Assembly: GCF_018137965.1 (NCBI RefSeq)
Contig: NZ_CP073100.1
Span: forward strand, 5,033,754-5,097,753
DNA: 64,000 nucleotides
Direction of reading: 5' to 3'
Origin: Luteolibacter ambystomatis
Lineage (GTDB): Bacteria; Verrucomicrobiota; Verrucomicrobiia; Verrucomicrobiales; Akkermansiaceae
Part shown: piece after piece, positions 1 through 9,140 of the stretch
Layout of the letters: every line of letters begins with the position of its first letter
How positions within the stretch are numbered: position 1 is the first letter of the stretch
Notes under the pieces: model-generated
What the model was told of the DNA's origin: nothing
The model's database searches: none
What the model saw: the letters and a program-made list of their open reading frames with translations, nothing else
Position numbers and translations under genes: made by a program

Positions 1-1159
1 CGCCTTCAAACTCTGGGCGGACAAATTCGTCGGAAAGCTCGTTTTCTTCCGCGTCTACTCCGGCTCGATCAAGAAGGGCGACACGGTCTACAACCCGCGC
101 ACCCGCCGATCCGAGCGCGTCGGCCGCCTGATCCGCATCCAGTCCAACGAGCACAAGGACGTGGATGTCTGTTACTCCGGTGACATTGCCGCCATGGTCG
201 GCATCAAGAACGTCACCACCGGCGATACCCTCGCCGCCGAAGACCACGACGTGGTCCTCGAACCCCCCACTTTCCCGGAACCGGTCATCTCCATGGCCGT
301 CGAACCGAAAACCAAAGCCGACCAGGAAAAACTGGCGCTCGCCTTGGGCCGCCTCTCCGAAGAAGACCCGACCTTCATGGTCAAGACGGACGAGGAAACC
401 GGCCAGACCATCATCGCTGGCATGGGCGAACTCCACCTGGAGATCATCGTCGACCGCCTCAAGCGCGAGTTCAAGGTTGAGGCCAACACTGGGGCTCCGC
501 AGATCGCCTACCGCGAGACCATCACCAAGGGCGCTCCGGGCGAAGGCAAGCTCGTCAAGCAGTCCGGTGGCCGCGGCCAATACGGCCACGTCCGCCTCGA
601 GCTCAAGCCGAACGAAAAGGGCAAGGGCCTCACCATCGAGAACAAGGTGGTCGGTGGCGAAATCCCGAAGGAATACATCAACGCCGTCTACAAGGGCGTG
701 AACGAGTCGATGACCAATGGCATCATCGCCGGCTTCCCGGTGATCGACGTCCACGTGGACATCCTCGGTGGTTCCTACCACGACGTGGACTCGAACGAAA
801 ACGCGTTCACCATGGCCGCCATCTTCGCGATGAAGGATGGCTTCAAGAAGGCCAAACCGATTCTCCTCGAGCCGATCATGGCCGTGGAAGTCTCCACTCC
901 GGACGACTACCAGGGTGACGTGATGGGCGATCTCAACCGCCGCCGCGGTCAGATCCAGAACATGGAAACGAAAGGTCGTCTGGCCGTGATCCACGCCAAC
1001 GTCCCTCTCAAGGAAATGTTCGGATACTCGACCGACGTCCGCACCATCTCATCCGGCCGCGCTTCGTATTCGATGACCCCGTCGCACTTCGAGCAGGTCC
1101 CCAACAACATCGTCGACCAAATCGTCAGCGAGCGCACGGGCTACTCCAGCCGCGACTGA
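1..1159 (+). CDS. fusA: Elongation factor G, C-terminal part (5' end outside window)
   Basis: EF-G is the GTPase that translocates tRNA and mRNA on the ribosome. The gene enters the window already open in the frame beginning at base 2, so only about 385 C-terminal residues are present. The first residues ([20 protein letters not shown]) are domain II. They are followed by domain III ([14 protein letters not shown]), domain IV (GGRGQYGHV, then the tip loop near [12 protein letters not shown]) and domain V ([11 protein letters not shown]). The G domain lies upstream of base 1. The gene ends 32 bases before rpsJ with no tuf between them, so the str-like and S10-like clusters are joined here. No frameshift was seen. 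Confidence 0.97.
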   Translation, partial: AFKLWADKFVGKLVFFRVYSGSIKKGDTVYNPRTRRSERVGRLIRIQSNEHKDVDVCYSGDIAAMVGIKNVTTGDTLAAEDHDVVLEPPTFPEPVISMAVEPKTKADQEKLALALGRLSEEDPTFMVKTDEETGQTIIAGMGELHLEIIVDRLKREFKVEANTGAPQIAYRETITKGAPGEGKLVKQSGGRGQYGHVRLELKPNEKGKGLTIENKVVGGEIPKEYINAVYKGVNESMTNGIIAGFPVIDVHVDILGGSYHDVDSNENAFTMAAIFAMKDGFKKAKPILLEPIMAVEVSTPDDYQGDVMGDLNRRRGQIQNMETKGRLAVIHANVPLKEMFGYSTDVRTISSGRASYSMTPSHFEQVPNNIVDQIVSERTGYSSRD

Positions 1160-1191
1160 TCCACTCTCACGCACCAACCCCTTCACACGTC

Positions 1192-1500
<309 letters not shown>

Positions 1501-1555
1501 GCCGCCGTCCGGGTATCTCTAGTTCTCAATTTCCAATCTCAAATTCTTCCACGCC

Positions 1556-2191
1556 ATGTCTCTCGGACTCCTCGGCAAGAAAATCGGTATGACCCGCCTT
1601 TTTGATGAAAAGGCGCAGAGCATGATCCCCGTGACCGTCATCGACGTCGCCGGCAACACCGTGCTCCAGGTCAAGACCACTGAAAAGGACGGCTACTCCG
1701 CCGTGCAGGTCGGCTACGGCGACCAGAAGGAGCAGCGCGTTTCCAAGCCGGATCTCGGCCGCTTCAAGAAGGCCGGTTCCACCCCGAAGCGCTTCGTCAA
1801 GGAGTTCCGCTTCGCCGCTGGTGAAGCCGCTCCCGAAACCCACCCGGGTGTCGAGCTGTTCTCCGCCGGCCAGTGGGTCGACGTGATCGGCACGAACAAG
1901 GGCAAGGGCTTCCAGGGTGCTGTGAAGCGCCACGGCTTCGGTGGTCTCAAGATGACCCACGGCTCCATGATGCACCGCCGGACCGGAGCCATCGGCTGCC
2001 GCTCCACTCCGGGCCGCGTCTGGAAGAACCAGAAGATGCCGGGACACATGGGCTCCGTGAAGAGCACCGTCCAGAACCTCAAGATCGTGGCGGTCCGTCC
2101 GGAAGACGGCGTCATCCTCATCTCCGGTGCGATCCCGGGCGCGAAGGGCAACTACGTCACCGTCCGCGCTTCCAAGAAGAAGTCCGCCTGA
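1556..2191 (+). CDS. rplC: 50S ribosomal protein L3
   Basis: 211 residues, the usual length for L3. The N-terminus SLGLLGKKIGMTRLFDE and the central loop (HGFGGLKMTHGSMMHRR, then GAIGCRSTPGRVWK) are diagnostic; this loop reaches toward the peptidyl-transferase centre. L3 is an early 23S rRNA assembly protein. A pyrimidine-rich leader precedes the ATG and there is no Shine-Dalgarno sequence. It is followed by rplD after 39 bases. Confidence 0.98.
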   Translation: MSLGLLGKKIGMTRLFDEKAQSMIPVTVIDVAGNTVLQVKTTEKDGYSAVQVGYGDQKEQRVSKPDLGRFKKAGSTPKRFVKEFRFAAGEAAPETHPGVELFSAGQWVDVIGTNKGKGFQGAVKRHGFGGLKMTHGSMMHRRTGAIGCRSTPGRVWKNQKMPGHMGSVKSTVQNLKIVAVRPEDGVILISGAIPGAKGNYVTVRASKKKSA

Positions 2192-2230
2192 TTCCGGGCT
2201 CAACGCCGAACCCCGTAAACGATTCCAGCC

Positions 2231-2839
2231 ATGCCCGCGAAATCCTTCACCGCTGAAGACGCGCAAGCCGCCAATGTCGTCCTCGTCGAGGCCGACCGTG
2301 GTTCCCAGGCCGTGCACGACCTCGTGACCGCCTACCGCGCGAACCGCCGCTCCGGTTCCGCCAACACCAAGACCCGTGGCGAAGTCCGCGGCAACAACAA
2401 GAAGATCTACAAGCAGAAGGGCACCGGTAACGCCCGTCACGGCGACAAGCGCGCCCCGATCTTCGTCGGTGGTGGCGTGGTCTTCGGCCCGCGTCCGCGT
2501 GATTACTCCAAGAAGGTTCCGAAGAACGTCCGCAAGCTCGCCCTGCGCCGCATCCTCGGTGACCTCGTCCGCTCCGAGTCGATCCACTCCGTGGACACCT
2601 TCTCGATCGCCGATGGCAAGACCAAGACCTTTGTCTCCACCGTGGAAGGCCTCGTCTCCCCGGGCAAGGTCCTGATCGTTTCGAACTCCTTCGACGATTC
2701 CACCTACCTCGCTGCCCGCAACGTCGTATGGGCCCAGCTCGTCACCGCGCTGGAACTCAACGTCGAGCAACTCATCCTCGCCGATTCCGTCCTCCTGGTC
2801 GGTGACGCCGTGGCGACCCTCGCCCAGCGCACCGCCTGA
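2231..2839 (+). CDS. rplD: 50S ribosomal protein L4
   Basis: 202 residues. The L4 core is seen in RRSGSANTKTRGEVRG followed by KKIYKQKGTGNARHG, the extended loop that lines the peptide exit tunnel. In gammaproteobacteria L4 represses the S10 operon. Nothing in the short upstream spacer here resembles that leader, so autoregulation cannot be inferred. It sits between rplC and rplW in the standard order. Confidence 0.97.
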   Translation: MPAKSFTAEDAQAANVVLVEADRGSQAVHDLVTAYRANRRSGSANTKTRGEVRGNNKKIYKQKGTGNARHGDKRAPIFVGGGVVFGPRPRDYSKKVPKNVRKLALRRILGDLVRSESIHSVDTFSIADGKTKTFVSTVEGLVSPGKVLIVSNSFDDSTYLAARNVVWAQLVTALELNVEQLILADSVLLVGDAVATLAQRTA

Positions 2840-2862
2840 ACCCCGGACCCACCCGCACGACC

Positions 2863-3147
2863 ATGAAAGACATTTACCAGGTCATCAAGAACGTCCACCT
2901 CAGCGAAAAGGCCACCCTTCTCCAGGAGACCAACAACGAAATCGTCCTGCACGTTGACCGCAAGGCCAACAAGCTTGAGATCAAGCGGGCCGTGGAACAG
3001 CTCTTCGGCAAGAAGGTCGAAGGCGTCCGCACCGCCAATGTCACCGGCAAGTTGAAGCGCCAGCGCCGCGCCGATGCCGGCCGCACCGCCCACTGGAAGA
3101 AAGCCGTCGTCCGCCTCAAGCAAGGCGAATCGCTCGACCTCGTCTGA
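2863..3147 (+). CDS. rplW: 50S ribosomal protein L23
   Basis: 94 residues, typical of bacterial L23. It begins KDIYQVIKNVHLSEKAT and carries the family's KLEIKRAVEQLFGKKV followed by VRTANVTGK. L23 sits at the tunnel exit and is the docking site for trigger factor and SRP. It starts 23 bases after rplD and ends 44 bases before rplB. There is no Shine-Dalgarno sequence. Confidence 0.97.
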   Translation: MKDIYQVIKNVHLSEKATLLQETNNEIVLHVDRKANKLEIKRAVEQLFGKKVEGVRTANVTGKLKRQRRADAGRTAHWKKAVVRLKQGESLDLV

Positions 3148-3191
3148 TCGAGAGTCATTTACCCGCGAAAACTCGAAACTGAACGCGAGTC

Positions 3192-4034
3192 ATGCCCCTT
3201 CACAATCTCAAGCCCGTCACGCCGTCCGCGCGTTACATGTCGCTTCCTTCCTTCGAGGAGGTCACCAAGACCAAGCCGGAGAAGAGCCTGCTCGAGCCCC
3301 TCAAGCGCTCCGGCGGTCGTAACAACACCGGCCGCATCACCTGCCGCCACATCGGCGGTGGTCACAAGCGCCATTACCGTCTCGTTGACTTCAAGCGCCG
3401 CAAGTTCGACGTGCCGGCGACCGTGGTCGGCATCGAATACGATCCGAACCGCACCTGCCGCATCGCCCTGATCCAGTATCAGGACGGCCAGAAGTCCTAC
3501 ATCCTTGCTCCGGCCGGTCTTGAGACCGGTGCCACCGTCGTCGCCGGCGAGAAAGTCGCCCCGAAGGTTGGCAACGCGATGCCCCTCAAGAACGTCCCGC
3601 TCGGCACCTCGATCCACAATATCGAGCTCACCCCGGGTGGTGGCGGCAAGGTGGCCCGCGCCGCCGGCCAGCAGGCCGTGCTCTCCAACCGCGAAGGCGG
3701 CTGGGCGCTCATCAAGATGCCTTCCGGCGAAATCCGTCGCTTCAACGAAGAGTGCCTCTGCACCATCGGTGTCGTCGGCAACCGCGACCACATGAACGAG
3801 TCCTCGGGCAAGGCTGGCCGCACGCGCTGGCAGGGTGTCCGTCCGACCGTCCGCGGTATGACGATGAACCCCGTCGACCACCCGAACGGTGGTGGTGAAG
3901 GCCGCTCCAAGTCCGGTGGTGGCCGCCAGCACCTCCTCAGCCCGTGGGGTCACGCCAAGGGCCAGAAGACGCGCAAGAAGAAGAAGCCGACCAACGCCTT
4001 CATCGTCGAATCCCGCCACAAGGCGAAGCGCTGA
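3192..4034 (+). CDS. rplB: 50S ribosomal protein L2
   Basis: 280 residues, near the usual 275. Visible landmarks are [20 protein letters not shown] near the N-terminus, the SH3-like domain ([18 protein letters not shown]), and the C-terminal [20 protein letters not shown] that contains the conserved His contacting 23S rRNA at the peptidyl-transferase centre. The basic tail [20 protein letters not shown] is standard. It follows rplW and precedes rpsS by 34 bases. Confidence 0.98.
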   Translation: MPLHNLKPVTPSARYMSLPSFEEVTKTKPEKSLLEPLKRSGGRNNTGRITCRHIGGGHKRHYRLVDFKRRKFDVPATVVGIEYDPNRTCRIALIQYQDGQKSYILAPAGLETGATVVAGEKVAPKVGNAMPLKNVPLGTSIHNIELTPGGGGKVARAAGQQAVLSNREGGWALIKMPSGEIRRFNEECLCTIGVVGNRDHMNESSGKAGRTRWQGVRPTVRGMTMNPVDHPNGGGEGRSKSGGGRQHLLSPWGHAKGQKTRKKKKPTNAFIVESRHKAKR

Positions 4035-4068
4035 TCCGCCCTAGCATCCATCCGAACTTTACGACGTC

Positions 4069-4341
4069 ATGCCACGCTCGCTCAAAAAAGGTCCGTTCGT
4101 TGACCAGAAGCTTCTCGAAAAGATCGACGCCGTCGCCGCCGCTGGCGAGGACCGCAAGCCGATCAAGACCTGGAGCCGCAAGTCGATGATCACTCCCGAC
4201 TTCGTCGGCCACAACTTCATCGTTCACAACGGCAAGACCTTCGTCCCCGTCTACGTGACCGAAAACATGGTCGGCCACAAGCTCGGTGAATTCGCACCGA
4301 CCCGCATCTTCCGTGCCCACGGCGGCATCGGCAAGAAGTAA
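4069..4341 (+). CDS. rpsS: 30S ribosomal protein S19
   Basis: 90 residues. It begins [17 protein letters not shown] and contains [20 protein letters not shown] and [15 protein letters not shown], all S19 hallmarks. S19 pairs with S13 in the 30S head. The next ribosomal gene should be rplV, but a non-ribosomal gene is placed between them, beginning 27 bases after this stop. Confidence 0.98.
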   Translation: MPRSLKKGPFVDQKLLEKIDAVAAAGEDRKPIKTWSRKSMITPDFVGHNFIVHNGKTFVPVYVTENMVGHKLGEFAPTRIFRAHGGIGKK

Positions 4342-4368
4342 GCCGTCATCTCCTTCCGCCCGCCACCC

Positions 4369-5070
4369 ATGGTCGCCTGCCTCCAGCCCCGCAGCCTCGC
4401 CGCAGTCCTCGGACTGCTCGGCACCGGTGCGGTGTGCGGTCAGGACGACGCCCGGGTGGCGATGCTGGAGGAGAGGGTCTCGGCGCTCCAGAAGAGCCTC
4501 GCCGAGTCCAACCAGAACGAGAAGAAGGCTGTCGAGCAGCTCAACCAGGTCCGCGAGCGTCTCGAGGCCCTCGGCAAGAACCTGCTCGATGGCGGAGACG
4601 ACCGCCTGATCCAGGCCGCCTCCGATCTTCAACTCGCCAACGAACGCCTCAAGGGGCTGCAGGACGCATCCAGCCGTCTCGTGGCCACCATCAATGAATA
4701 CCTGCGCCAGGCCGTGGTTTCCGATCCGGACGCCCGGCTTCGTGTCGAAACTTCTCTACGCGAGCTTGACGTACAGCTTGGTTTCAAAGACAAGCCCCGC
4801 CCCGCGCTTCGGACGGGCAGTCTTCAGCAGGCCAATATCGTCAGTATTGACCAGAAAAGCGGCCTGCTTGTCCTGAATGTTGGAGAAGCCCAGGGGGCCC
4901 GGATCGGAATGAGCTTCATGCTCACCCGCGCCAACCAGCCCTATGGAAAAGCCATCATCGCCGACCTTCGCAAGGATGTCTGCGGTGCCTTCGTCGAGCG
5001 ACTCGACCGACCTACAGAAACCGCCCGACTTGGCGACTCCGCCACTCTCGAGACCCAACCGAACCGTTAA
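4369..5070 (+). CDS. Putative exported coiled-coil protein inserted in the S10 cluster
   Basis: I do not recognise a named family for this 233-residue protein. Residues 1-25 are hydrophobic and end in AVCGQ, a plausible signal peptide. Residues about 28-75 are a heptad-like coiled coil (VAMLEERVSALQKSLAES), with more helix to about residue 130. From about residue 150 there is a compact beta-rich domain (ANIVSIDQKSGLLVLNVGEA, then QGARIGMSFML and ending in a GDSATLET stretch). Its pattern resembles repeat domains in other envelope proteins of this phylum (inference). It lies 27 bases after rpsS and 32 bases before rplV on the same strand, so it is presumably co-transcribed with ribosomal genes. 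A cytoplasmic role remains possible if the N-terminus is not cleaved. Confidence 0.85.
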   Translation: MVACLQPRSLAAVLGLLGTGAVCGQDDARVAMLEERVSALQKSLAESNQNEKKAVEQLNQVRERLEALGKNLLDGGDDRLIQAASDLQLANERLKGLQDASSRLVATINEYLRQAVVSDPDARLRVETSLRELDVQLGFKDKPRPALRTGSLQQANIVSIDQKSGLLVLNVGEAQGARIGMSFMLTRANQPYGKAIIADLRKDVCGAFVERLDRPTETARLGDSATLETQPNR

Positions 5071-5102
5071 TTTTTTCCCGAACCATCCACCTTTCACGAC
5101 CG

Positions 5103-5528
5103 ATGGAAGTCAAGAGCACCACCAAATACGTCCGTCTCTCGCCGAAGAAGGCGCGTGACGTCGCACGCGAAATCCAAGGCCTCCCCGTCTCGAGCGCCCT
5201 TGATATCCTCACCTTCACCCCGAAGAAGGCCGCGCACCTCATCGGCAAGACTCTCAAGACCGCCATCGCGGACGCCGAGCACAACTTCTCGCTGGATACC
5301 AGCACGCTCGTCGTGAAGGAAGCCGTCATCGGCATCGGTCCGGCAATCAAGCGCTTCAAGCCGCGTGCCAAGGGCTCCGCCGGTGGCATCCGCAAGCCCA
5401 CCAGCCACATCTTCATCACCCTCGTCGGCTCCGCTCCGGAGAAGAAGAAGCGCGCCCCGCGCAAGGCCGCCGCCAAGAAGGCCGACAAGCCCGCCATCGA
5501 GGAAGCCGCTGCCGAAGAGCAGGCCTGA
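5103..5528 (+). CDS. rplV: 50S ribosomal protein L22
   Basis: 141 residues, longer than the usual 110-120. The L22 core runs from VKSTTKYVRLSPKKARDVAR to the beta-hairpin region (GSAGGIRKPTSHIFITLVG) that lines the exit tunnel. The extra length is a C-terminal tail rich in Lys and Ala that turns acidic (KKKRAPRKAAAKKADK, then EEAAAEEQA). It is separated from rpsS by the inserted coiled-coil gene and followed by rpsC after 34 bases. Confidence 0.97.
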   Translation: MEVKSTTKYVRLSPKKARDVAREIQGLPVSSALDILTFTPKKAAHLIGKTLKTAIADAEHNFSLDTSTLVVKEAVIGIGPAIKRFKPRAKGSAGGIRKPTSHIFITLVGSAPEKKKRAPRKAAAKKADKPAIEEAAAEEQA

Positions 5529-5562
5529 TTCCCACCCCGCAACCTTTCACCAAGCACCGATC

Positions 5563-6327
5563 ATGGGCCAGAAAGTCAATCCGATCGCCTTCCGCCTCGC
5601 CGTCAACAAAGACTGGCGTTCCAAGTGGTTCGCCACCGGCAAGGATTACACCACCAAGCTTCACGAGGACCTTGCCATCCGCAACTACCTCCGCAAGCGC
5701 CTCCAGTCCGCCGCTCTCGCCAAGGTCGTGATCGAGCGCGCTTGGAACAGCGTCCGCGTCACCCTGCACACCTCCCGTCCGGGTCTCATCATCGGCCGCC
5801 AGGGCCGTGACATCGAGATCATGACCAAGGACCTCAACGGTCTGTGCAACGGCGCCCAGGTCAAGATCGACATCCTTGAGATCCGCAAGCCGGAGCTCGA
5901 TGCCCAGCTCGTCGCCGAGCAGGTCGCCGTCCAGCTCGAGCGCCGCATCAGCTTCCGCCGCGCCATGAAGCGCGCCATCCAGACCGCCATGGACTTCGGC
6001 GCGGAAGGCATCCGCCTCCGCTGCGCCGGCCGCCTCGGTGGTGCGGACATCGCCCGCTCCGAGTGGTACCGCGAAGGCAAGGTGCCGCTTCAGACCCTCC
6101 GCGTCCCGCTTGACTACGGCTTCGCCGAAGCCCGCACCCTTTACGGCGTCATCGGCGTGAAGTGCTGGGTGAACAAGAAGGAAGAAGAAGCCCGCCCGCA
6201 GGGTGAGCGCGGCCCCCGTGGCGACCGCGAAAACCGTGGCCCTCGTGGCGACCGCGAAAACCGTGGTCCCCGTGGTGATCGCGGCGACCGTGGTGGCGAC
6301 CGCCGCCCCGCCCGCAACAACGGATAA
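5563..6327 (+). CDS. rpsC: 30S ribosomal protein S3 with Arg/Gly-rich C-terminal tail
   Basis: The start is placed at ATG 5563 because the protein then begins MGQKVNPIAFRLAVNKDWRS, the universal S3 start; the open frame extends further upstream inside rplV. This gives 254 residues. The KH domain is visible (RPGLIIGRQGRDIEIM), followed by the C-terminal domain (RAMKRAIQTAMDFGAEGIR). After about residue 210 a low-complexity tail holds two copies of GPRGDRENR and then GPRGDRGDRGGDRR, encoded by 27-base tandem repeats at 6211-6264. S3 forms the mRNA entry pore of the 30S subunit with S4 and S5. Confidence 0.97.
   Translation: MGQKVNPIAFRLAVNKDWRSKWFATGKDYTTKLHEDLAIRNYLRKRLQSAALAKVVIERAWNSVRVTLHTSRPGLIIGRQGRDIEIMTKDLNGLCNGAQVKIDILEIRKPELDAQLVAEQVAVQLERRISFRRAMKRAIQTAMDFGAEGIRLRCAGRLGGADIARSEWYREGKVPLQTLRVPLDYGFAEARTLYGVIGVKCWVNKKEEEARPQGERGPRGDRENRGPRGDRENRGPRGDRGDRGGDRRPARNNG
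6211..6327 (+). repeat. 27-bp tandem repeat encoding the S3 GPRGDRENR tail
   Basis: Two near-identical 27-base units (6211-6237 and 6238-6264) encode GPRGDRENR and are followed by a degenerate third unit to the stop of rpsC. Unit number could vary between strains by slippage. Confidence 0.85.
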
Positions 6328-6371
6328 TCCGATCCGAACCGAATCCTTTTCCCGCAACCCGAACTTTTCCC

Positions 6372-6377
6372 AGGAGG
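6372..6377 (+). promoter_or_regulatory. Strong Shine-Dalgarno site of rplP
   Basis: AGGAGG ends 8 bases before the rplP ATG. It stands out because nearly every other gene of this cluster lacks a recognisable Shine-Dalgarno sequence. Confidence 0.8.
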
Positions 6378-6385
6378 ACTAAGCC

Positions 6386-6805
6386 ATGCCTTTGATGCCC
6401 AAACGAACCAAGTTCCGCAAGAGCCACCGCGGCAGCCGATCCGGCAACGCGACCAGCGGAACGACCGTCGCTTTCGGTGACTTCGGTCTCCAGACCGTCG
6501 ACCGCGGCTGGATGACCAACCGCCAGATCGAAGCCTGCCGTATCGCGATCAACCGCTACCTGAAGCGTAAAGGCAAGGTGTGGATCCGCATCTTCCCGCA
6601 CAAGTCGGTGACCGCCCGCCCCCCGGAAACCCGAATGGGTAAGGGTAAAGGCTCCGTCGAGTTCTGGGTGGCCGTCATCCGCCCGGGCAACATGCTCTTC
6701 GAAGTCGCCGGCGTCCCGGAATCCCAGGCCCGCGAGGCCATGCGCCTGGCCTCCTACAAGCTCGGCATCCGCACCCGCTTCGTTGTCCGTAACCCGCACG
6801 CCTGA
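6386..6805 (+). CDS. rplP: 50S ribosomal protein L16
   Basis: 139 residues. It begins [15 protein letters not shown] and shows the L16 signatures [20 protein letters not shown] and [15 protein letters not shown]16 sits near the A site and is a late assembly protein. It is preceded by a perfect AGGAGG, which fixes the start at 6386 and is exceptional in this cluster. It follows rpsC after 58 bases, the largest gap in this part of the operon. Confidence 0.98.
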   Translation: MPLMPKRTKFRKSHRGSRSGNATSGTTVAFGDFGLQTVDRGWMTNRQIEACRIAINRYLKRKGKVWIRIFPHKSVTARPPETRMGKGKGSVEFWVAVIRPGNMLFEVAGVPESQAREAMRLASYKLGIRTRFVVRNPHA

Positions 6806-6858
6806 CGCTCCCCGCGTTCCGTTGCGATCCACCGAATCCCATCAAGATCACCGCTTCC

Positions 6859-7056
6859 ATGGCAACCAAGACCAAGGACATCAAGGAGCTGACCGTCGCC
6901 GAGCTCCAGAACCGCCTGCGCGAACTCAAGCAGGAGTCCCTCAACCTCCGTCTCCAGAAGGCCACCGGCCAGCTTGAGAACTCCGCCCGCATCCGCATCG
7001 TCCGCCGCGAGTCCGCCCGCGTCCAGACCGCCCTCACTGCCAAGCGCAACGCTTGA
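6859..7056 (+). CDS. rpmC: 50S ribosomal protein L29
   Basis: 65 residues, two antiparallel helices. [20 protein letters not shown] and the C-terminal [14 protein letters not shown] are typical. L29 neighbours L23 at the tunnel exit and contributes to the SRP/trigger-factor docking site. It is 53 bases after rplP and 32 bases before rpsQ. Confidence 0.97.
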   Translation: MATKTKDIKELTVAELQNRLRELKQESLNLRLQKATGQLENSARIRIVRRESARVQTALTAKRNA

Positions 7057-7088
7057 TTCCGGAACGCAACGCCAACCATAGACTCAAC

Positions 7089-7361
7089 ATGAGCGAGACC
7101 ACCACCACGGACTCCACTCCGCACCTTCGCAAGACCCGCGTCGGCGTTGTCGTCTCCACGAAGATGGACAAGACCATCGTCGTCGAGCACGTCGCCCGCG
7201 TTCCGCACCCGAAGTTCAACAAGATCGTCAAGCGCTCCAAGAAGTACTACGTGCATGACGAGAAGGGTGAAGCCGCCATCGGCGATCGCGTCCGCATCGT
7301 CGAGACCCGTCCGATCTCCAAACTGAAGCGCTGGAACCTCGAGAGCATTCTCTCGCACTGA
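7089..7361 (+). CDS. rpsQ: 30S ribosomal protein S17
   Basis: The start is placed at ATG 7089 ([20 protein letters not shown]), giving 90 residues; an upstream in-frame ATG at 7053 would overlap rpmC and add residues unlike S17. Core motifs are [12 protein letters not shown] and [19 protein letters not shown]17 is a primary 16S rRNA-binding OB-fold protein. The Thr-rich N-terminus is a short extension relative to E. coli. Confidence 0.96.
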   Translation: MSETTTTDSTPHLRKTRVGVVVSTKMDKTIVVEHVARVPHPKFNKIVKRSKKYYVHDEKGEAAIGDRVRIVETRPISKLKRWNLESILSH

Positions 7362-7435
7362 TCCAGTCACCTCGGTGACCGGACGTGCCGTCCGGATCAT
7401 CCACCACTCCAGAAGCTCCTACTTTCCTATCCGCC

Positions 7436-7801
7436 ATGATCCAGATGGAAACCAAGCTGACCGTCGCCGACAACACCGGCGCGCGCAGCGCCAAGATGAT
7501 CGGTGTCCTCGGCAAGCGCACCCGCATCGCCAATGTTGGCGACGTGATCACCGCCCACATCCGCGACTCGATCCCCACCGCTTCCGTGAAGAAGGGCAGC
7601 GTCGTGAAGGCCGTGATCGTCCGCACCGCTGCTCCGATCCGCCGCGCGGACGGTTCCGTGCTCCGCTTCGACGGCAATGCCATCGTCATCATCGACAAGG
7701 ACAACAATCCCCGCGGCACCCGCATCTTCGGACCGGTCGCCCGCGAACTGCGTGAAAAGCAGTTCATGAAGATTGTTTCGCTTGCACCGGAGGTTCTCTG
7801 A
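7436..7801 (+). CDS. rplN: 50S ribosomal protein L14
   Basis: The start at ATG 7436 gives [18 protein letters not shown], the canonical L14 N-terminus, and 121 residues. An upstream ATG at 7385 would add 17 unrelated residues. The family signature continues through [12 protein letters not shown] and [20 protein letters not shown] to [17 protein letters not shown]14 contacts 16S helix 14 and is the binding site of the silencing factor RsfS. It is 74 bases after rpsQ. Confidence 0.97.
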   Translation: MIQMETKLTVADNTGARSAKMIGVLGKRTRIANVGDVITAHIRDSIPTASVKKGSVVKAVIVRTAAPIRRADGSVLRFDGNAIVIIDKDNNPRGTRIFGPVARELREKQFMKIVSLAPEVL

Positions 7802-7827
7802 GTCCACTTCCAGCCCCGACAATTTCC

Positions 7828-8052
7828 ATGAAGACTCACGTTAAGAAAGGCGACGAAGTCGAAATCATCGCCGGCAATCACAAAGGCAAGCGTGGCACGG
7901 TTCTTTCCGTGAACGCCGCCAAAGGCCAGGTCGTCGTCGAAGGCGGCCGCAAGGTCAAGAAGGCCACCAAGCGTTCCGAAGCGAATCCGGATGGCGGCCT
8001 GATCGAATCCGACGGCCCCGTTCATATCTCCAATGTCAAGAAACTGGGCTGA
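7828..8052 (+). CDS. rplX: 50S ribosomal protein L24 (short form)
   Basis: 74 residues. The KOW motif is clear ([20 protein letters not shown]), followed by KVKKATKRS and [14 protein letters not shown]. Most bacterial L24 proteins are about 100 residues, and the segment after the VHISNV strand is missing here. There is no frameshift: the stop at 8050-8052 is followed by an ordinary spacer before rplE. L24 initiates 50S assembly. Confidence 0.95.
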   Translation: MKTHVKKGDEVEIIAGNHKGKRGTVLSVNAAKGQVVVEGGRKVKKATKRSEANPDGGLIESDGPVHISNVKKLG

Positions 8053-8110
8053 GACTCCGGTCTCCGCCCGCGCTTAAGCGCACAACCAATAGCGCTGACC
8101 CGCTGAAAAA

Positions 8111-8686
8111 ATGAGCACACCAAAGCTGCAACAGCACTACAAGGAAAAGGTCGTGCCGGCTCTCACCGAGAAGCTCGGCTACGGCAATCCGCATCAGGTT
8201 CCCCGTCTTGAAAAGATCGTGGTGACCTCCTGCATGGGCAAGTCCCCGGACCGCAAGCTCGCTGTCGACGACGCCGTCGTCGAAATCGGCAAGATCACCG
8301 GCCAGAAAGCGTCGATCACCTTCTCGAAGAAGGCCGTCGCCAACTTCAAGCTCCGCGAGGGTGAAGCCCTCGGAGCCCGTGTCACCCTCCGTGGCACCCG
8401 CATGTGGGAGTTCCTGGACCGCTTCATCAACCTGACGGCCCCGAACATCCGCGACTTCCGCGGGATCCCGTCGAAGTCCTTCGACGGCAAGGGCAACTAC
8501 GCCGTCGGCATCCCCGACCAGTCCATCTTCCCGGAAATCGAGATCGACCAGATCAAGCGCCAGATCGGCTTCGACCTGATCTTCGTGACGACCGCCAAGA
8601 CCGATAACGAAGGCCGCGAACTGCTCCGCGCGCTCGGCCTGCCGTTCCGTGACAACAAGAAGGCCGAAGAAGGCGCCGCTGCCTGA
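8111..8686 (+). CDS. rplE: 50S ribosomal protein L5
   Basis: 191 residues. L5 signatures include RLEKIVVTSCMG, KKAVANFKLREGEALGARVT and FPEIEIDQIKRQIGFDLIFV. L5 binds 5S rRNA and bridges to S13. The C-terminus has a few extra residues (NKKAEEGAAA). In most bacteria rpsN follows, but here the next gene is rpsH after only 30 bases. Confidence 0.97.
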   Translation: MSTPKLQQHYKEKVVPALTEKLGYGNPHQVPRLEKIVVTSCMGKSPDRKLAVDDAVVEIGKITGQKASITFSKKAVANFKLREGEALGARVTLRGTRMWEFLDRFINLTAPNIRDFRGIPSKSFDGKGNYAVGIPDQSIFPEIEIDQIKRQIGFDLIFVTTAKTDNEGRELLRALGLPFRDNKKAEEGAAA

Positions 8687-8716
8687 ATCCAGACCCATTA
8701 AGAAAGACCTGACACC

Positions 8717-9112
8717 ATGGCAGTTCTCACCGACCCGATTTCCGATTTCCTGACCCGCCTCAAGAACGCTTGCCGCGCGGGCAACGAGGAATTCAACGCT
8801 CCCCACTCCAAGATCAAGGCGGACATCGCCAAGATCCTCCAGGAAGAGGGATACATCTGGAACTATGAAGTCGTCACCGGCGATCGCACCGAAATCAAGG
8901 TGAAGCCGAAGTTCATCGACGGCCGTCCGGTTCTCACCGATCTCAAGCGCGTCTCGAAGCCCGGCCGCCGCACCTACGTGGGCACCGGCGAGATTCCCCG
9001 CGTCATGTCCGGCCTCGGCATCGCCATCCTTTCGACCTCGAAGGGCGTGATGACCGGCGGCACCGCCAAGCGTAACAACCTCGGCGGCGAGCTCCTCGCC
9101 ATCGTTTGGTAA
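8717..9112 (+). CDS. rpsH: 30S ribosomal protein S8
   Basis: 131 residues. DPISDFLTRLKNACRAG and the C-terminal STSKGVMTGGTAKRNNLGGELLAIVW identify S8, although the last motif is more usually KGVMTxxxARxxxxGGE. S8 binds 16S helix 21 and represses the spc operon in E. coli. A purine stretch (aagaaagacc) lies upstream as a weak ribosome-binding site. Confidence 0.97.
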   Translation: MAVLTDPISDFLTRLKNACRAGNEEFNAPHSKIKADIAKILQEEGYIWNYEVVTGDRTEIKVKPKFIDGRPVLTDLKRVSKPGRRTYVGTGEIPRVMSGLGIAILSTSKGVMTGGTAKRNNLGGELLAIVW

Positions 9113-9140
9113 TCCTAACCCTGAGAAAGGAACCAATCCC

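Noticed and set aside
8687..8716. Hidden short rpsN between rplE and rpsH
   Set aside because: 30 bases are too few for any S14 gene.
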